NCBI GenBank assembly: GCA_023512255.1
Contig: JAILZY010000002.1
Location: 47,062 to 111,061 of the forward strand
DNA length: 64,000 nt
Origin: a bacterium
GTDB taxonomy: Bacteria; SZUA-182; DTGQ01
Direction of reading: 5' to 3'
Shown: one piece after another, positions 52,739 through 62,227 of the stretch
Position numbering within the stretch: the stretch's first letter is position 1
Layout: the number at the start of each line of letters is the position of its first letter
Made by a program: the position numbers and the translations under genes
Notes under the pieces: generated by a model
Seen by the model: the letters and a program-made list of their open reading frames with translations, nothing else
Told to the model about the DNA's origin: nothing
Databases searched by the model: none

Positions 52739-54034
52739 TTATGGAGAAAATTCTCTAGCCAAGGCGTTGACCCGCACCTCTTCCTCTTTTGGATACTGGC
52801 CGACAACAACAATGTTCAATCCTGAATTAACAAAATGCTCCCGACACAAACGAAAGATCTGCTCTCTGGTTACCTGCTCGATCTTTTTCCGCTCAGCCTC
52901 CAGCGACTCTCCCTGACGATAAAGTTCATTCCAGCCGAAGCGGTCAGCCATTTTAGCCACATTGTCCAGCGAAAAATCAAACTCAAGAATACAGCGACGC
53001 CTAGCCCGCGAAAACTCCTCCTGAGAAACCAGCTCAGTGGTCAGATTCTTAATCTGCCGAAGCACCTCCTGCACCACGCGGGAAATTTTCCCTGGAGCTA
53101 CTGAAAAATCAATATCAAAGGTGCCAGTGTCATGAAAAGAGGAAACCGAGGCGGAAATGTCGTAAACTAGCCCCTGCCGCTCGCGAATATTCCACTGAAG
53201 ACGGGAAGAGTTGCCATAGTCCATTATTCTCTGAAGCAGCAAGATGGCGTAGTAATCGGGTGAATTGTATGATACGGCCCGAAAGCAAACCTGCACATTG
53301 GCCTGACTGCCGGAGTTTTTCTTAAACAGGACCCTGGCAGCTTGCTGGCAGGATTTTTGAGGGGTAATCTGGATCTCTTGCCCTCTCGGAAGGGCAGAAA
53401 AGTATCTGCTGGCAAGACTAAGAGCCTGCTCGTGCTCGATCTTGCCAGCAATGCACAAGACCATATTTGAGGCGGTATAATGAGTTTCAAAAAATGATCT
53501 AACCTCCTGCTCGGTGAAGCGAAGTACATTCTCTCTGGTGCCAAGTGTTGGAAACCCTAAGCTACTGTCCGGCCAAAGCATTTTAGAAGAAAGATTGTCA
53601 ATGTCGATATCCTCTCCCCGCTCATTGGTTTCATTAAGGATTTCTTCCAGAATGATTTGCTTTTCCGTGTCCATGTCCGCAAATCTGGGTGAGAGAAACA
53701 GTTCGGAAAAAAGGGCCACCCCCCTAGCGAAGTAGCGAGGATGCAGGCTTAGCCAGTAGCAGGTATCCTCAACTCCAGTTACGGCATTGATATCCCCTCC
53801 TAGAGATTCAAAGCGCTTATGCAACTGATAGGAATTGGGCATATTTTTAGTGCCCCGAAATAGCATATGCTCAAGGAAGTGAGAGATACCGTTATTGGCC
53901 TCAGTCTCAAACCGTGTGCCTGCCTTGACATACAGACTGATTTCCACCGAATGAAGATGGGGCATCTCTACGGTAATAACCCGCAGCCCATTATCTAGCA
54001 CTGACTTGCGGTAGGTAAGGGAATGATTTTCCAT
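52739..54034 (-). CDS. M16 family zinc peptidase (processing peptidase-like)
   Basis: A peptidase of the M16B (YmxG/PqqL-like) family, probably about 431 residues. The inverted zinc motif is HFLEHMLFRGT, with the third ligand expected in EEILNETNE. Both halves of the M16 fold are visible (KSVLDNGLRVITVEMPH at the start, the R-Y-like region RLQWNIRERQGLVYDISAS later). I start it at 54034 (MENHSLTY), because the extra 25 residues of the track ORF overlap hisI and do not look like family sequence. It is the last gene of the overlapping rhomboid-ntrC-hisI-M16 run. Substrate is unknown. Confidence 0.9.
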   Translation of the reverse strand: MENHSLTYRKSVLDNGLRVITVEMPHLHSVEISLYVKAGTRFETEANNGISHFLEHMLFRGTKNMPNSYQLHKRFESLGGDINAVTGVEDTCYWLSLHPRYFARGVALFSELFLSPRFADMDTEKQIILEEILNETNERGEDIDIDNLSSKMLWPDSSLGFPTLGTRENVLRFTEQEVRSFFETHYTASNMVLCIAGKIEHEQALSLASRYFSALPRGQEIQITPQKSCQQAARVLFKKNSGSQANVQVCFRAVSYNSPDYYAILLLQRIMDYGNSSRLQWNIRERQGLVYDISASVSSFHDTGTFDIDFSVAPGKISRVVQEVLRQIKNLTTELVSQEEFSRARRRCILEFDFSLDNVAKMADRFGWNELYRQGESLEAERKKIEQVTREQIFRLCREHFVNSGLNIVVVGQYPKEEEVRVNALAREFSP

Positions 54035-54071
54035 CACAGGAGATCGACCTTCAACCCACTCTTTTGGTGAA

Positions 54072-54434
54072 CTACAGCTTATGCGAAACGATCCTGGGCT
54101 CCTGGTCATCCCCCTGGTACTGGCGGTAAAAACAGGTCCGATATCCGGTGTGGCAAGCTGGCCCTTTTTGCCTGACCTTAATCAGCAGGGTGTCTGCATC
54201 ACAGTCATAGAGTATCTCCTGCACTTCCTGGATATGTCCTGAGGTTTCTCCCTTTTTCCAAAGACAATTCCTCGATCGGCTCCAAAAATGAGTAATGCCT
54301 GTTTCAATCGTCAGCCTTAACGATTCGGCATTCATATAAGCAAGCATCAAAATTTCTTTATCAGTGGCATCCTGAATAATTGCCGGAATCAATCCACCTG
54401 GACCAAACTTTAATTCCTTAAGTAAATTCATCAT
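54072..54434 (-). CDS. hisI: Phosphoribosyl-AMP cyclohydrolase
   Basis: Third step of histidine biosynthesis: opens the adenine ring of phosphoribosyl-AMP. The 120-residue protein shows [42 protein letters not shown] and the metal-binding cysteines in [22 protein letters not shown]. Length is that of the single-domain enzyme; the HisE pyrophosphohydrolase is not fused. It overlaps the 3' end of ntrC and is separated from other his genes, an unusual setting between a regulator and a peptidase. Confidence 0.96.
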   Translation of the reverse strand: MMNLLKELKFGPGGLIPAIIQDATDKEILMLAYMNAESLRLTIETGITHFWSRSRNCLWKKGETSGHIQEVQEILYDCDADTLLIKVRQKGPACHTGYRTCFYRQYQGDDQEPRIVSHKL

Positions 54435-55833
54435 ATCCTTTCCTCTGGTTAGCTGGATAATCGCTTTTGCCGCTTAGATATTCATTCTTGGGCTCAAGCC
54501 CATACATTTTCAATTTCTGATACAGAAGACCGCGATCGATTTTCAAAACCTTGGCACTCTTTGAGATATTACCTCGATTGGCCTGCAAAGTCTGAGCTAT
54601 TAAACACTTTTCAAACTCCTGCTTTGCCTCCTTCAAAGAGGGTGGGCTTTTCTCCCTAAAGGAGAGCGGAATATCCTGCGCCGTAATTATATTGCCGGGG
54701 ACCATAATAACCAGTCTCTCGATCAAATTTTTCAATTCCCGCACATTACCAGGCCAATCGTATAGACTTAATAGGTCCATAGCTTCAGAGGTGATTTTTT
54801 TCAACTTCCGTCCGTTTTCGGCACAAAATTCCCTCAAAAAATGATCAACCAGAGCCGGAATATCCTCTTTCCGCTCCCTCAGACTTGGAACCGTGATCGG
54901 GATAACACTCAGCCGATAATACAGGTCCTCGCGAAAATTTCCACGCTCGATCTCCTCTTTCAGATTCTTATTCGAGGCGGCAATCACTCGGACATCAATC
55001 TTGATCGACTCTGTACCCCCGACGCGCTGTACGGCTTCCTCCTCCAGAACCCGCAGTAGCTTGGCCTGGGTTTTAAGACTCATATCACCGACTTCATCCA
55101 AAAACAGGGTCCCGCCATCAGCCAGCTCGAATTTTCCCCGCCTCAGGCTGCTGGCTCCGGTAAAAGCCCCCTTCTCATGACCAAATAATTCACTCTCAAT
55201 CAGGTCTTCAGGAATAGCTGCACAGTTTACTCCGATAAATGGCTTATCCCTTCTTTTGCTTTTTTCGTGAATTTCATGGGCGATTAATTCCTTTCCCGTA
55301 CCGTTTTCGCCATAGATCAAGACTCGTCCATTGGTCGGCGCGGCGATTTGAACCTGTTTTCTCAGTTCATTTAAAGCCTTACTTTGACCAATAATTTCAT
55401 ATTTTTTATTGATCCTCATCCTTAAAGTCTTATTTTCCGCCTCAAGCCTGCGCTGATCCAGGGCATGTTTCACAGTCAATACGGTCTTCTCTAGGGAAAG
55501 CGGCTTTTCAATAAAATCAAAGGCCCCCATCTTGATAGCCCGAACTGCGGTTTCAATCGTCCCATGCCCTGAAATCATAATCACCGGAATATCAGGATTC
55601 GACTCCCGGACCTTTTGCAAAAGTTCAAGGCCATCGATTCCAGGCATCCAGATATCGGACAGAATCAGGTCAGGGGGAGGATCGGTTTGAATTTTGGCCA
55701 AGGCAGCCTCGCCATCTTCAGCCAGCGAGACTTTATATCCCTCATCAGTCAGAATCCCGGCCAGTGAGGAGCGAATTCGAGCTTCATCATCAATAACCAG
55801 GATATGGGCAGAGGGCATGAACTTTACCACCAC
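54418..55833 (-). CDS. NtrC-family sigma-54 response regulator
   Basis: A 471-residue activator of sigma-54 RNA polymerase. The receiver domain has [11 protein letters not shown], the phospho-acceptor aspartate in [13 protein letters not shown] and the lysine in DFIEKPLS. The AAA+ domain has Walker A GENGTGKE, the sigma-54 contact loop GAFTGA and Walker [13 protein letters not shown] Fis-type helix-turn-helix ends the protein ([26 protein letters not shown]). No histidine kinase is adjacent. It overlaps both rhomboid and hisI genes. The GTG at 55833 or the ATG at 55818 could be the start. It is a candidate activator of the two sigma-54 promoters in this window, but that is inference. Confidence 0.93.
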   Translation of the reverse strand: MVVKFMPSAHILVIDDEARIRSSLAGILTDEGYKVSLAEDGEAALAKIQTDPPPDLILSDIWMPGIDGLELLQKVRESNPDIPVIMISGHGTIETAVRAIKMGAFDFIEKPLSLEKTVLTVKHALDQRRLEAENKTLRMRINKKYEIIGQSKALNELRKQVQIAAPTNGRVLIYGENGTGKELIAHEIHEKSKRRDKPFIGVNCAAIPEDLIESELFGHEKGAFTGASSLRRGKFELADGGTLFLDEVGDMSLKTQAKLLRVLEEEAVQRVGGTESIKIDVRVIAASNKNLKEEIERGNFREDLYYRLSVIPITVPSLRERKEDIPALVDHFLREFCAENGRKLKKITSEAMDLLSLYDWPGNVRELKNLIERLVIMVPGNIITAQDIPLSFREKSPPSLKEAKQEFEKCLIAQTLQANRGNISKSAKVLKIDRGLLYQKLKMYGLEPKNEYLSGKSDYPANQRKGYDEFT

Positions 55834-56551
55834 CTCCCAACATCATCTCGATCAATATACCTCCTAATTCCAAACCTCCGGCGCCGTCTCTTGAACCAAG
55901 AGACAAGTACTACTCCAGCTATAAAACCTCCAATATGGGCAAACCAGGCAACTCCCCCAGAAATCGAGTGAGCGGTCAGGCTAAATGCTCCGCTGAGAAA
56001 TTGAACAACGATCCAGAACGTAAGAAAAAACACGGCAGGAAGCCGTACGGTTTCGATCAGGAAGCCAAAAAAAATCAAAGTTATTACCTTAGCCTGGGGA
56101 AACAAGAGCAGATAAGCCCCCAAAACCCCAGAAATAGCTCCGCTGGCCCCAATCATGGGTATAGTCGAATTCGGTGCAATCATGATCTGAGTAATCGCCG
56201 CCGCCACCCCACACAAAAGATAGAAGACAGCAAACCGGATATGGCCCATCGAGTCTTCCACATTATCCCCAAAAATCCACAGATAGAGCATATTTCCCCC
56301 TACATGAGCTAGCCCGCCGTGGAGAAACATAGAGGTCAACACCGTAAACGGCAAGGGGATAGGGGCCCAGGGAGGAATATCTCTCAAGTGACTAAATTCA
56401 TAAGGGATGATACCAAGCGTTAAAATCAGCCGCTCGCTATTTGCTCCCAAAAGGAGCTGGTAAAAAAAAAAACCGCACAATTCAAACCAATAATGATCAG
56501 GGTAACTATCGGAAAACTCTCACTCGGGATATCATCCTTTAGGGGAATCAA
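55824..56551 (-). pseudogene. Rhomboid intramembrane serine protease, split by an 11-base homopolymer
   Basis: The track ORF (55824-56480, TTG start) lacks the rhomboid N-terminus. Upstream, in another frame, a TTG at 56551 with AAGGAG encodes MIPLKDDIPSES then FPIVTLIIIGLNCAVFF, the classic rhomboid start and first helix. The two frames meet at eleven As on the plus strand (56462-56472); one more base, or two fewer, would join them. The rest is intact: catalytic serine in MIGASGAISGVLG and histidine in SGGVAWFAHIGGFIAG. Read as written, the upstream frame stops about 12 codons later. Options are a sequencing error, transcriptional slippage or a real mutation. The 3' end overlaps ntrC. Confidence 0.8.
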
Positions 56552-56641
56552 ACAGCTCGCTCCTTGCTCTCTCTAACGCTTTACTTTATACTATACTTTA
56601 TCTATCTAGATTTACTTTACTACCTATGCCTTATTTTCTAC

Positions 56642-57172
56642 TTACTTTCTTTCGCTCGGCTCGCCGCCGCGGCCTCTCATCTCTTTTTCCAAAAAAGCCT
56701 TCAGGGTATTGTAGATAAATTCTCCCTGCTTTAGAGCATCGCTGGCCTCTTCCGGGCCATAGACTTTGGATGGGACCCACAGGGGGAGGTCCCCACGCTG
56801 ATAGAGTGGAAATCTAGTTCTTGCCCCGTGCTTTTCCAAAATCAAGGCGGCTTTTTGGATTTCATCAATATTTTCGATTTCGCCCCGGAATACAGCTACA
56901 AACAGAGTCGAAGTCTTATGATCACGGGTAAATATCTCACGGAGGGCTAAACAGGCTTTGGTAATTTTCTCAACACACTCCTGGGAGAAATGAATGGTGC
57001 GGCTGTAGAGCCCGTTAATATTGGTTAGCCGTGCGGTTTCAATATCAACGGTACTTTCAGTTAAATATGCCTCAGCTATATCCTTAGGATCGTGCACGTA
57101 TTCTCTCCTTTCTTCTATACCCCACACACCCAATTTATTTGTTTCCTTACCCTCTGGCCTTAAAAAACTCAT
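56642..57172 (-). CDS. Conserved-looking hypothetical protein
   Basis: I do not recognise this family. I start it at 57172 (MSFLRPEGKE), where AAGGGGGC precedes the ATG; the longer track ORF adds a hydrophobic stretch with no ribosome-binding site. The 176-residue product is soluble, with an N-terminal part rich in charged residues (GVWGIEERREYVHDPKDIAEAYLT) and a C-terminal part with alternating helices and strands (TSTLFVAVFRGEIENIDEIQ, GEFIYNTLKAFLEKEM). The codon use looks like its neighbours. It lies between bamD and the rhomboid gene on the same strand. Confidence 0.75.
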   Translation of the reverse strand: MSFLRPEGKETNKLGVWGIEERREYVHDPKDIAEAYLTESTVDIETARLTNINGLYSRTIHFSQECVEKITKACLALREIFTRDHKTSTLFVAVFRGEIENIDEIQKAALILEKHGARTRFPLYQRGDLPLWVPSKVYGPEEASDALKQGEFIYNTLKAFLEKEMRGRGGEPSERK

Positions 57173-57334
57173 TATAAGCCCCCTTGCCAAGACAATAATA
57201 CAAAATAAAATAAAAAAAGTCAACAGGTTAGGTGATATCGCACATGCTCCTCCTATTCCCCACTCATCTCAATATTCAGGGGCAAGAGGTGTGCTCTCTT
57301 TTATTCACCCCCACTAAAGCCTCCCCCATAACGC

Positions 57335-58147
57335 TTAATTCACCTTTTTCAGCTCTTTTTTTTCCATAAATAATCTTTGCGTAAATCGTGAGCTTGGGTA
57401 TTGACTAATCAGCGTCTGAACAGCCTCCTTTTCTAGTTGCCTCTTTCCACTCTTTCCAGCAGCTTTAGCCAGATAATAAAATACCTCATCCTTTCGGCTG
57501 AATTGAGGATAATGGCTGAGAATTTCCTGAAGCCTGGCAATAGCCACCTCATAGTATTTACTCTTGAGGTAAAATTTGGCTATAGAGAGCTCATGGCTGC
57601 CGAGGCGATCTTTGCAGATTTGATACTTCTCTCTGGCCTCGTTCACCAGCGGACTTTTAGGGTATTGAGCTAAAAATGTTTCAAAGGCTGAGCAGGCTTC
57701 CTGTGTCTCCTCTTGGTCCCGATCCTCTGACAACATCTGCTTAAAATGGCACATTCCAAGCCGATACTGCGCCCAGTCAGAGAGTTTTCCCAAAGGGTAA
57801 AACTCTAGCACTTTCCGATATTCCACAGCAGCCTCATAATAAGCGCCTTCTTCATAATAGGTGTTAGCAATTCCCACCCTGGCCAGAGGAAGATAGCGGC
57901 TCTCTGGATATAAGACTTCAATATCCTGAAACTGCTTGCGGGCATCTAGGTACTTTTTCTTTTCGAATAAATTCATGCCGCCCTGATACAGTTCAAAATC
58001 AGAACGCACACGCTCCTGCTTGGTGCATCCCCAATGCCACGCAAAAGCCAAGATCAGCACCATCAAGGCTAGGCATCTGTTCGGGTTCAATCCAAATCGA
58101 TTCATCCGTCTCCAATACCACATTCGCTCCTTTATATCAGACACCAT
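57335..58147 (-). CDS. bamD: Outer-membrane assembly lipoprotein BamD-like
   Basis: Lipoprotein of the BAM complex that inserts beta-barrel proteins in the outer membrane. A signal peptide ends in a lipobox-like FAWHWGC near residue 41, followed by tetratricopeptide repeats (YQGGMNLFEKKKYLDARKQFQDIE, YYEEGAYYEAAVEYRKVLEFYP, AFETFLAQYPKSPLVNEA). Total length 270 is close to E. coli BamD plus its leader. The start is uncertain: ATG codons at residues 1, 9 and 15 are possible, and MNRFGLNP with GGAGACGG gives the most normal signal peptide. The upstream spacer contains a 21-23 bp tandem duplication touching the first ATG. Confidence 0.9.
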   Translation of the reverse strand: MVSDIKERMWYWRRMNRFGLNPNRCLALMVLILAFAWHWGCTKQERVRSDFELYQGGMNLFEKKKYLDARKQFQDIEVLYPESRYLPLARVGIANTYYEEGAYYEAAVEYRKVLEFYPLGKLSDWAQYRLGMCHFKQMLSEDRDQEETQEACSAFETFLAQYPKSPLVNEAREKYQICKDRLGSHELSIAKFYLKSKYYEVAIARLQEILSHYPQFSRKDEVFYYLAKAAGKSGKRQLEKEAVQTLISQYPSSRFTQRLFMEKKELKKVN

Positions 58148-58176
58148 AAACCCTATATCAGAACAACCATAAACCC
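58133..58176. repeat. Tandem duplication (21-23 bp) at the bamD start
   Basis: TATATCAG-ACACCATAAACCC is followed by TATATCAG-AACAACCATAAACCC. The first unit contains the first possible bamD start codon. Confidence 0.75.
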
Positions 58177-58271
58177 TCGAAGGAGCTTAGCTCTTATTAG
58201 GGTTATGTCTCTCAATGGTAGCTAATAAATAAGAGCGAGCACATTAAAAATTTTGAGAAAAAAGATTAGAG

Positions 58272-58314
58272 AAAAAAAGAGGGAATGACCACCCCTTTTT
58301 TGCGCCAATCCCTC
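58272..58314 (-). terminator. Rho-independent terminator after the small lipoprotein gene
   Basis: On the minus strand GAGGGA pairs with TCCCTC with a further TG/CA pair, followed directly by CTTTTTTTC. It lies 62 bp beyond the small lipoprotein stop and upstream of bamD. Confidence 0.7.
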
Positions 58315-58375
58315 TCCTTATGAATCTACTTAACCCCCTCTTCCTGCTATTATCCCTTATCCCTAAATCCTTAGA

Positions 58376-58489
58376 TTAAAGGCATGGAATGCAGGGAATA
58401 TTCGGCCTCAAACCGCAGCTAGTTATTGGCAAAAATAAAAGCATCAGAAGAGCGGCCAAAAAAAGAAGATAGTAATACTTTAGCCTCAT
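58376..58489 (-). CDS. Very small lipoprotein (37 residues)
   Basis: Too short for the ORF track. The reading frame MRLKYYYLLFLAALLMLLF continues to a lipobox ITSC near residue 25 and ends after a few residues containing PNIPCIPC. A GAGGGG ribosome-binding site lies just before the ATG. It is followed by a terminator, so it may be a transcribed unit of its own, between trpB2 and bamD. Entericidin-like and other tiny lipoproteins have this plan. No homologue is recognised. Confidence 0.6.
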   Translation of the reverse strand: MRLKYYYLLFLAALLMLLFLPITSCGLRPNIPCIPCL

Positions 58490-58572
58490 TTTCCCCTCAC
58501 CCCCTTGAAGATCAATGCTCTCTCATTTTGATGATCTAACCATCTGCTTTCCCTTAAGCAAGCTATTAATCA

Positions 58573-58602
58573 TAATCAATCACCGGCTAATCAATCACCG
58601 GC
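58573..58602. repeat. 15-bp tandem duplication at the trpB2 stop codon
   Basis: TAATCAATCACCGGC occurs twice in direct succession; the junction forms the trpB2 stop codon. Confidence 0.85.
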
Positions 58603-59942
58603 AATTCACTGAGGGCCTCTTTAATTTTCTCCTCAGGATACTCATAATCCTGGAGCTGATTAGCCAAGAAGCTGTCATATGAGGCTAAATCAAAATGTCC
58701 ATGGCCGCTTAAGGAAAATACGATCACCTTTTCCTCTCCTGCCTCTCGGCACTTTTCTGCCTCCTCGATTACACAGTGGATAGCATGGGCTGATTCCGGA
58801 GCAGGGATGATCCCCTCGGTCCGGGCAAAGAGCAGAGCGCTTTCAAAAACAGCCGTCTGCTTGCAGCCTACAGCCTCGATGATCCCATTATGGAGTAGGT
58901 TACTGACAATGGGTGAGGCCCCGTGATAGCGAAGCCCACCAGCATGGATTCCCGGAGGGACAAAGTCATGGCCGAGGGTAAACATCTTGAGCAGGGGAGT
59001 AAGATGAGCGGTGTCCCCAAAATCATAGCGAAATTCCCCACGAGTGAGGGATGGGCAGGCAGTTGGCTCAACAGCAATAATCCGCAGATTACGGCCATTG
59101 ATTTTTTCCCTGACATAGGGGAGAGCAAGGCCAGCGAAATTGGATCCTCCGCCGCAGCAGCCGACCAAAATATCGGGCTGAAGGCCGATCTTTTTGAACT
59201 GCTGCTGGGTCTCAAGACCGATAATGGTCTGATGGAGAAGCACATGGTTTAGCACAGATCCCAGGGCATACTTGGTGTCAGCATGCTGAACAGCATCCTC
59301 TATCGCCTCGCTGATGGCAATCCCCAGGCTCCCCAAAGAGTCCGGATCCTTGGCCAGGATATCTTGCCCCGCTTTGGTTTTCGGGCTAGGACTTGGGATC
59401 ACTTCCGCACCCCAAACGTGCATCATTGACTTACGATAAGGCTTTTGCTGGTAGCTAACCTTGACCATATAGACCGTGCACTCAAGGCCAAAATGATTAC
59501 AGGCAAAAGCAAGGGCACTTCCCCACTGGCCGGCGCCAGTTTCCGTAGCTAGCCTCTTTACCCCAGCTTGTCGATTATAGTACGCCTGCGCTACAGCGGT
59601 ATTTGGTTTATGGCTACCCGGAGGGCTAACCCCTTCATTTTTATAGAAAATTTTAGCGGGAGTATTCAGCTTCTTCTCAAGACCCAAAGCCCTGACCAAA
59701 GGTGTTGGCCGCCATAGGCGATAAACATCGAGAACCTCCTCAGGGATAGAAATAGTCGACTGACTGCTTACCTCCTGCTCAATCAGTGCTTCGGGAAATA
59801 TCGGCTGCAAGGCCTCAGGACCAATCGGCTGATGAGTGGCCGGATGCAGCGGCGGACTCAGCGGAGTGGGCAAATCAGGGAGAATATTATACCAGCTTAA
59901 GGGCATCTCCCGCTCAGAAAGCATTATTTTTCGATCTTGCAT
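58587..59942 (-). CDS. Tryptophan synthase beta-like protein (TrpB2)
   Basis: A PLP enzyme of the TrpB2 group, which can condense indole and serine to tryptophan. I start it at 59942 ([10 protein letters not shown]) with AAGGAG ten bases upstream, rather than at the TTG used in the track, giving 451 residues. The PLP lysine is in [18 protein letters not shown]; the substrate loop [17 protein letters not shown] and cofactor-phosphate glycine loop [11 protein letters not shown] are intact. The long N-terminal segment before [10 protein letters not shown] is typical of TrpB2. It stands alone, away from trpA, as TrpB2 genes often do. A serine-deaminase-like role cannot be excluded. Confidence 0.92.
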   Translation of the reverse strand: MQDRKIMLSEREMPLSWYNILPDLPTPLSPPLHPATHQPIGPEALQPIFPEALIEQEVSSQSTISIPEEVLDVYRLWRPTPLVRALGLEKKLNTPAKIFYKNEGVSPPGSHKPNTAVAQAYYNRQAGVKRLATETGAGQWGSALAFACNHFGLECTVYMVKVSYQQKPYRKSMMHVWGAEVIPSPSPKTKAGQDILAKDPDSLGSLGIAISEAIEDAVQHADTKYALGSVLNHVLLHQTIIGLETQQQFKKIGLQPDILVGCCGGGSNFAGLALPYVREKINGRNLRIIAVEPTACPSLTRGEFRYDFGDTAHLTPLLKMFTLGHDFVPPGIHAGGLRYHGASPIVSNLLHNGIIEAVGCKQTAVFESALLFARTEGIIPAPESAHAIHCVIEEAEKCREAGEEKVIVFSLSGHGHFDLASYDSFLANQLQDYEYPEEKIKEALSELPVID

Positions 59943-59989
59943 CTTACTTCTCTCCTTATCTACGGACAATTATTACAGATGTGCATGAC

Positions 59990-60045
59990 CTCATCAATCA
60001 TAATCTTGTGACTCGATCTCATCAATCATAATCTTTATGAATCGA
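59990..60045. repeat. 28-bp tandem duplication upstream of trpB2
   Basis: CTCATCAATCATAATCTT plus about 10 bp occurs at 59990 and again at 60018; the second copy contains the stop codon of the next upstream gene. Confidence 0.8.
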
Positions 60046-60358
60046 ATCTGAGGCCAAGTGAATTGAGAAATTCTAAATCTGTTCGATTGATTTTAAACTC
60101 AAATTTCTGCTCATCATCTTCTTCCTCAGACCGATAGGAGGATTCTTCCTCAGCCAGGTAGTAGGATGCCGACAGGCTATCTTCTTCCTCCTGTCGATAC
60201 AGACAAACTCCTACAGCCAAAGAGAGGTCTACCTGATACCCCTGCTCCTTAATCCGCTGCAACACATCCTGTACCATATTCGATTGGATCAGGTTTTCAC
60301 TAATGGCATCGCCCAGCTCACGGATCATGGCCTTCAACTTTTCCTTGTTTTTACCCAT
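60035..60358 (-). CDS. Small acidic hypothetical protein
   Basis: A 107-residue protein without recognisable domain. The N-terminal 50 residues are a predicted helical region (MIRELGDAISENLIQSNMVQD), then a short strand-rich stretch (YQVDLSLAVGVCLY) and an acidic Glu/Ser/Tyr linker (EEESSYRSEEEDDE), ending with INRTDLEFLNSLGLRF. It lies between proS and trpB2 on the same strand, with a normal ribosome-binding region (GGAGGC). It is likely real because the frame is complete and neighbours are tightly packed. Function unknown. Confidence 0.7.
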   Translation of the reverse strand: MGKNKEKLKAMIRELGDAISENLIQSNMVQDVLQRIKEQGYQVDLSLAVGVCLYRQEEEDSLSASYYLAEEESSYRSEEEDDEQKFEFKINRTDLEFLNSLGLRFDS

Positions 60359-60383
60359 GCCTCCTTACCCCCCTCTTTTTCGG

Positions 60384-60405
60384 AAAACCATCTTTTTCGA
60401 GATGG
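60384..60405 (-). terminator. Probable terminator after proS
   Basis: On the minus strand CCATCT and AGATGG pair around CGAAAA and are followed by TTTT, about 75 bp beyond the proS stop. The stem is short, so strength is uncertain. Confidence 0.5.
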
Positions 60406-60478
60406 ATTAGCCTATTCATCAAGGTTGATGATTGATAACTCGGGTTAGATATTATCTATATTATTTAGCTATTATCTA

Positions 60479-62212
60479 TTATGATGATGCCTCCAGCATT
60501 TCACTGACCATCTGCTGAACCTTCTGCCGACACTGATCTTTTAAAACCTGAATGACTTGGCCCGTTTTCCGAATACGAATCTCTACTGAATTTTGCTTCA
60601 ACGACTTGCTGCCTATGGTGATTCGAACAGGGATCCCTAGTAAATCAGAATCCTTGAATTTGACCCCCGGCCTCTCCTCCCGATCATCAATGATGACTTC
60701 AAGGCCAGCAGATAGCAATTCCTGATAAATCGCCTCAGCAGCCTCCCTGATATCCTTATCGGTGGTATCCGTCGGAAGCACCATAACCTGATAGGGAGCA
60801 ATAGGCATCGGCCAGATAATGCCATCCCGATCATGGTTCTGTTCGATCGAAGCGGCCATGGTCCTGCCAACCCCTATTCCGTAGCAGCCCATAACGATCG
60901 TCTTCTCTTCACCATTCTGGTCAAGATAGGTAGCCTGCAATGCCTTACTATATTTGGTCCCTAACTTGAAAATATGGCCTACCTCAATCCCACGGCTGAT
61001 TTTAAGCGGCCCCTGACATCGTGGGCAGGGATCGTCCTCTTGCACTACCCGCAAATCGAAAAATTCCGGCCTAGGGCAGTCTCTTCCCCAATTTACATTG
61101 ATAAAATGAGTATCCTTCCGATTGGCCCCAACCACGAAATTTTCAATATCCCTAACCGAATAATCAGCCACAACCCGCACGCCAGAAAGCCCCACAGGTC
61201 CGGAGAACCCGACACTTTCAGGGCCGGTTATCGACTCGACTACCTGTGGGCTGGCCATACTTATTTTAGTCGCCGCGGTCAGATTTTTTAATTTTACCTC
61301 ATTCAATTCCTGATCCCCGCGGATCAATACGGCCAAAATCTGCTCATCAGCCAAAACAAGCAGGGTCTTGACAACCTGAGACGGACTCACTCCCAGGAAG
61401 GAGGCTACCTCCTGGACCGTGGAAAGCTCAGGAGTTGACACCGGCTGCATGGCTAGCCAGCTTGTAGAGTTCTCCACAGGCTCTTTATCCGCAATAGCGT
61501 AGGTGGCCTTTTCAACATTCGAGGCATACTCACAGCGGCTACAGCTTGCAATCCTATCCTCGCCTGACTCCGCCAGGACCATAAACTCATGGGAGAAGCT
61601 GCCGCCGATAGCTCCAGTGTCAGCCTCAACCGCTTTGCATATCAATCCACAGCGGCGAAAGATCCTCTCGTAGGTCTCTTTCATCTTCTGATAGCTGATC
61701 TCGGCTCCGGCATCGTCGCGATCAAAACTGTAGGCATCCTTCATGATAAATTCCCGGCCTCGCATCAGTCCAAAGCGAGGGCGAATTTCATCACGGAATT
61801 TGGTCTGGATTTGGTATAAATTCAGGGGCAGTTGCCGATAAGAGCGCACCTCGCGGCGGACCAGATCCGTGATCACTTCCTCATGGGTTGGCCCTAAGCA
61901 AAATTGGCGGCTATGCCGATCTTGCAGCCGCATAAGCTCCGGCCCGTACAGGGACCAGCGCCCGCTCTCCTGCCAAAGCTCTGCCGGACAAAGCACCGGC
62001 AGATGCACCTCAAGCGCTCCAGCCCGATTCATCTCCTCACGGATGATCCCTTCAATCTTCTGAATAACCCGATACCCCAGCGGCAGGTAGGTATATACGC
62101 CAGCCGCTAACTTTCTGATCATCCCGGCCCGCAGCATCAACTGATGGCTGATAACCTCAGCCTCTGCCGGCACCTCCTTGACCGTATTAATGAATGCCTC
62201 AGAAAATCGCAC
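60479..62212 (-). CDS. proS: Prolyl-tRNA synthetase, bacterial type with editing domain
   Basis: Charges tRNA-Pro. The 577-residue class II synthetase has motif 1 AGMIRKLAAGVYTYLPLGYRV, motif 2 around FRDEIRPRFGLMRGREF, the editing (INS/YbaK-like) insertion in residues about 225-390 (EVASFLGVSPSQVVKTL), and motif 3 in CYGIGVGRTMAA, followed by the anticodon-binding domain (PIAPYQVMVLPTD, DDREERPGVKFKDSDLLGIP). Complete and of normal length. A 14-bp tandem duplication lies just upstream of the start codon (62228-62255). Confidence 0.97.
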   Translation of the reverse strand: MRFSEAFINTVKEVPAEAEVISHQLMLRAGMIRKLAAGVYTYLPLGYRVIQKIEGIIREEMNRAGALEVHLPVLCPAELWQESGRWSLYGPELMRLQDRHSRQFCLGPTHEEVITDLVRREVRSYRQLPLNLYQIQTKFRDEIRPRFGLMRGREFIMKDAYSFDRDDAGAEISYQKMKETYERIFRRCGLICKAVEADTGAIGGSFSHEFMVLAESGEDRIASCSRCEYASNVEKATYAIADKEPVENSTSWLAMQPVSTPELSTVQEVASFLGVSPSQVVKTLLVLADEQILAVLIRGDQELNEVKLKNLTAATKISMASPQVVESITGPESVGFSGPVGLSGVRVVADYSVRDIENFVVGANRKDTHFINVNWGRDCPRPEFFDLRVVQEDDPCPRCQGPLKISRGIEVGHIFKLGTKYSKALQATYLDQNGEEKTIVMGCYGIGVGRTMAASIEQNHDRDGIIWPMPIAPYQVMVLPTDTTDKDIREAAEAIYQELLSAGLEVIIDDREERPGVKFKDSDLLGIPVRITIGSKSLKQNSVEIRIRKTGQVIQVLKDQCRQKVQQMVSEMLEASS

Positions 62213-62227
62213 CTCTTGCTCTCCTTA

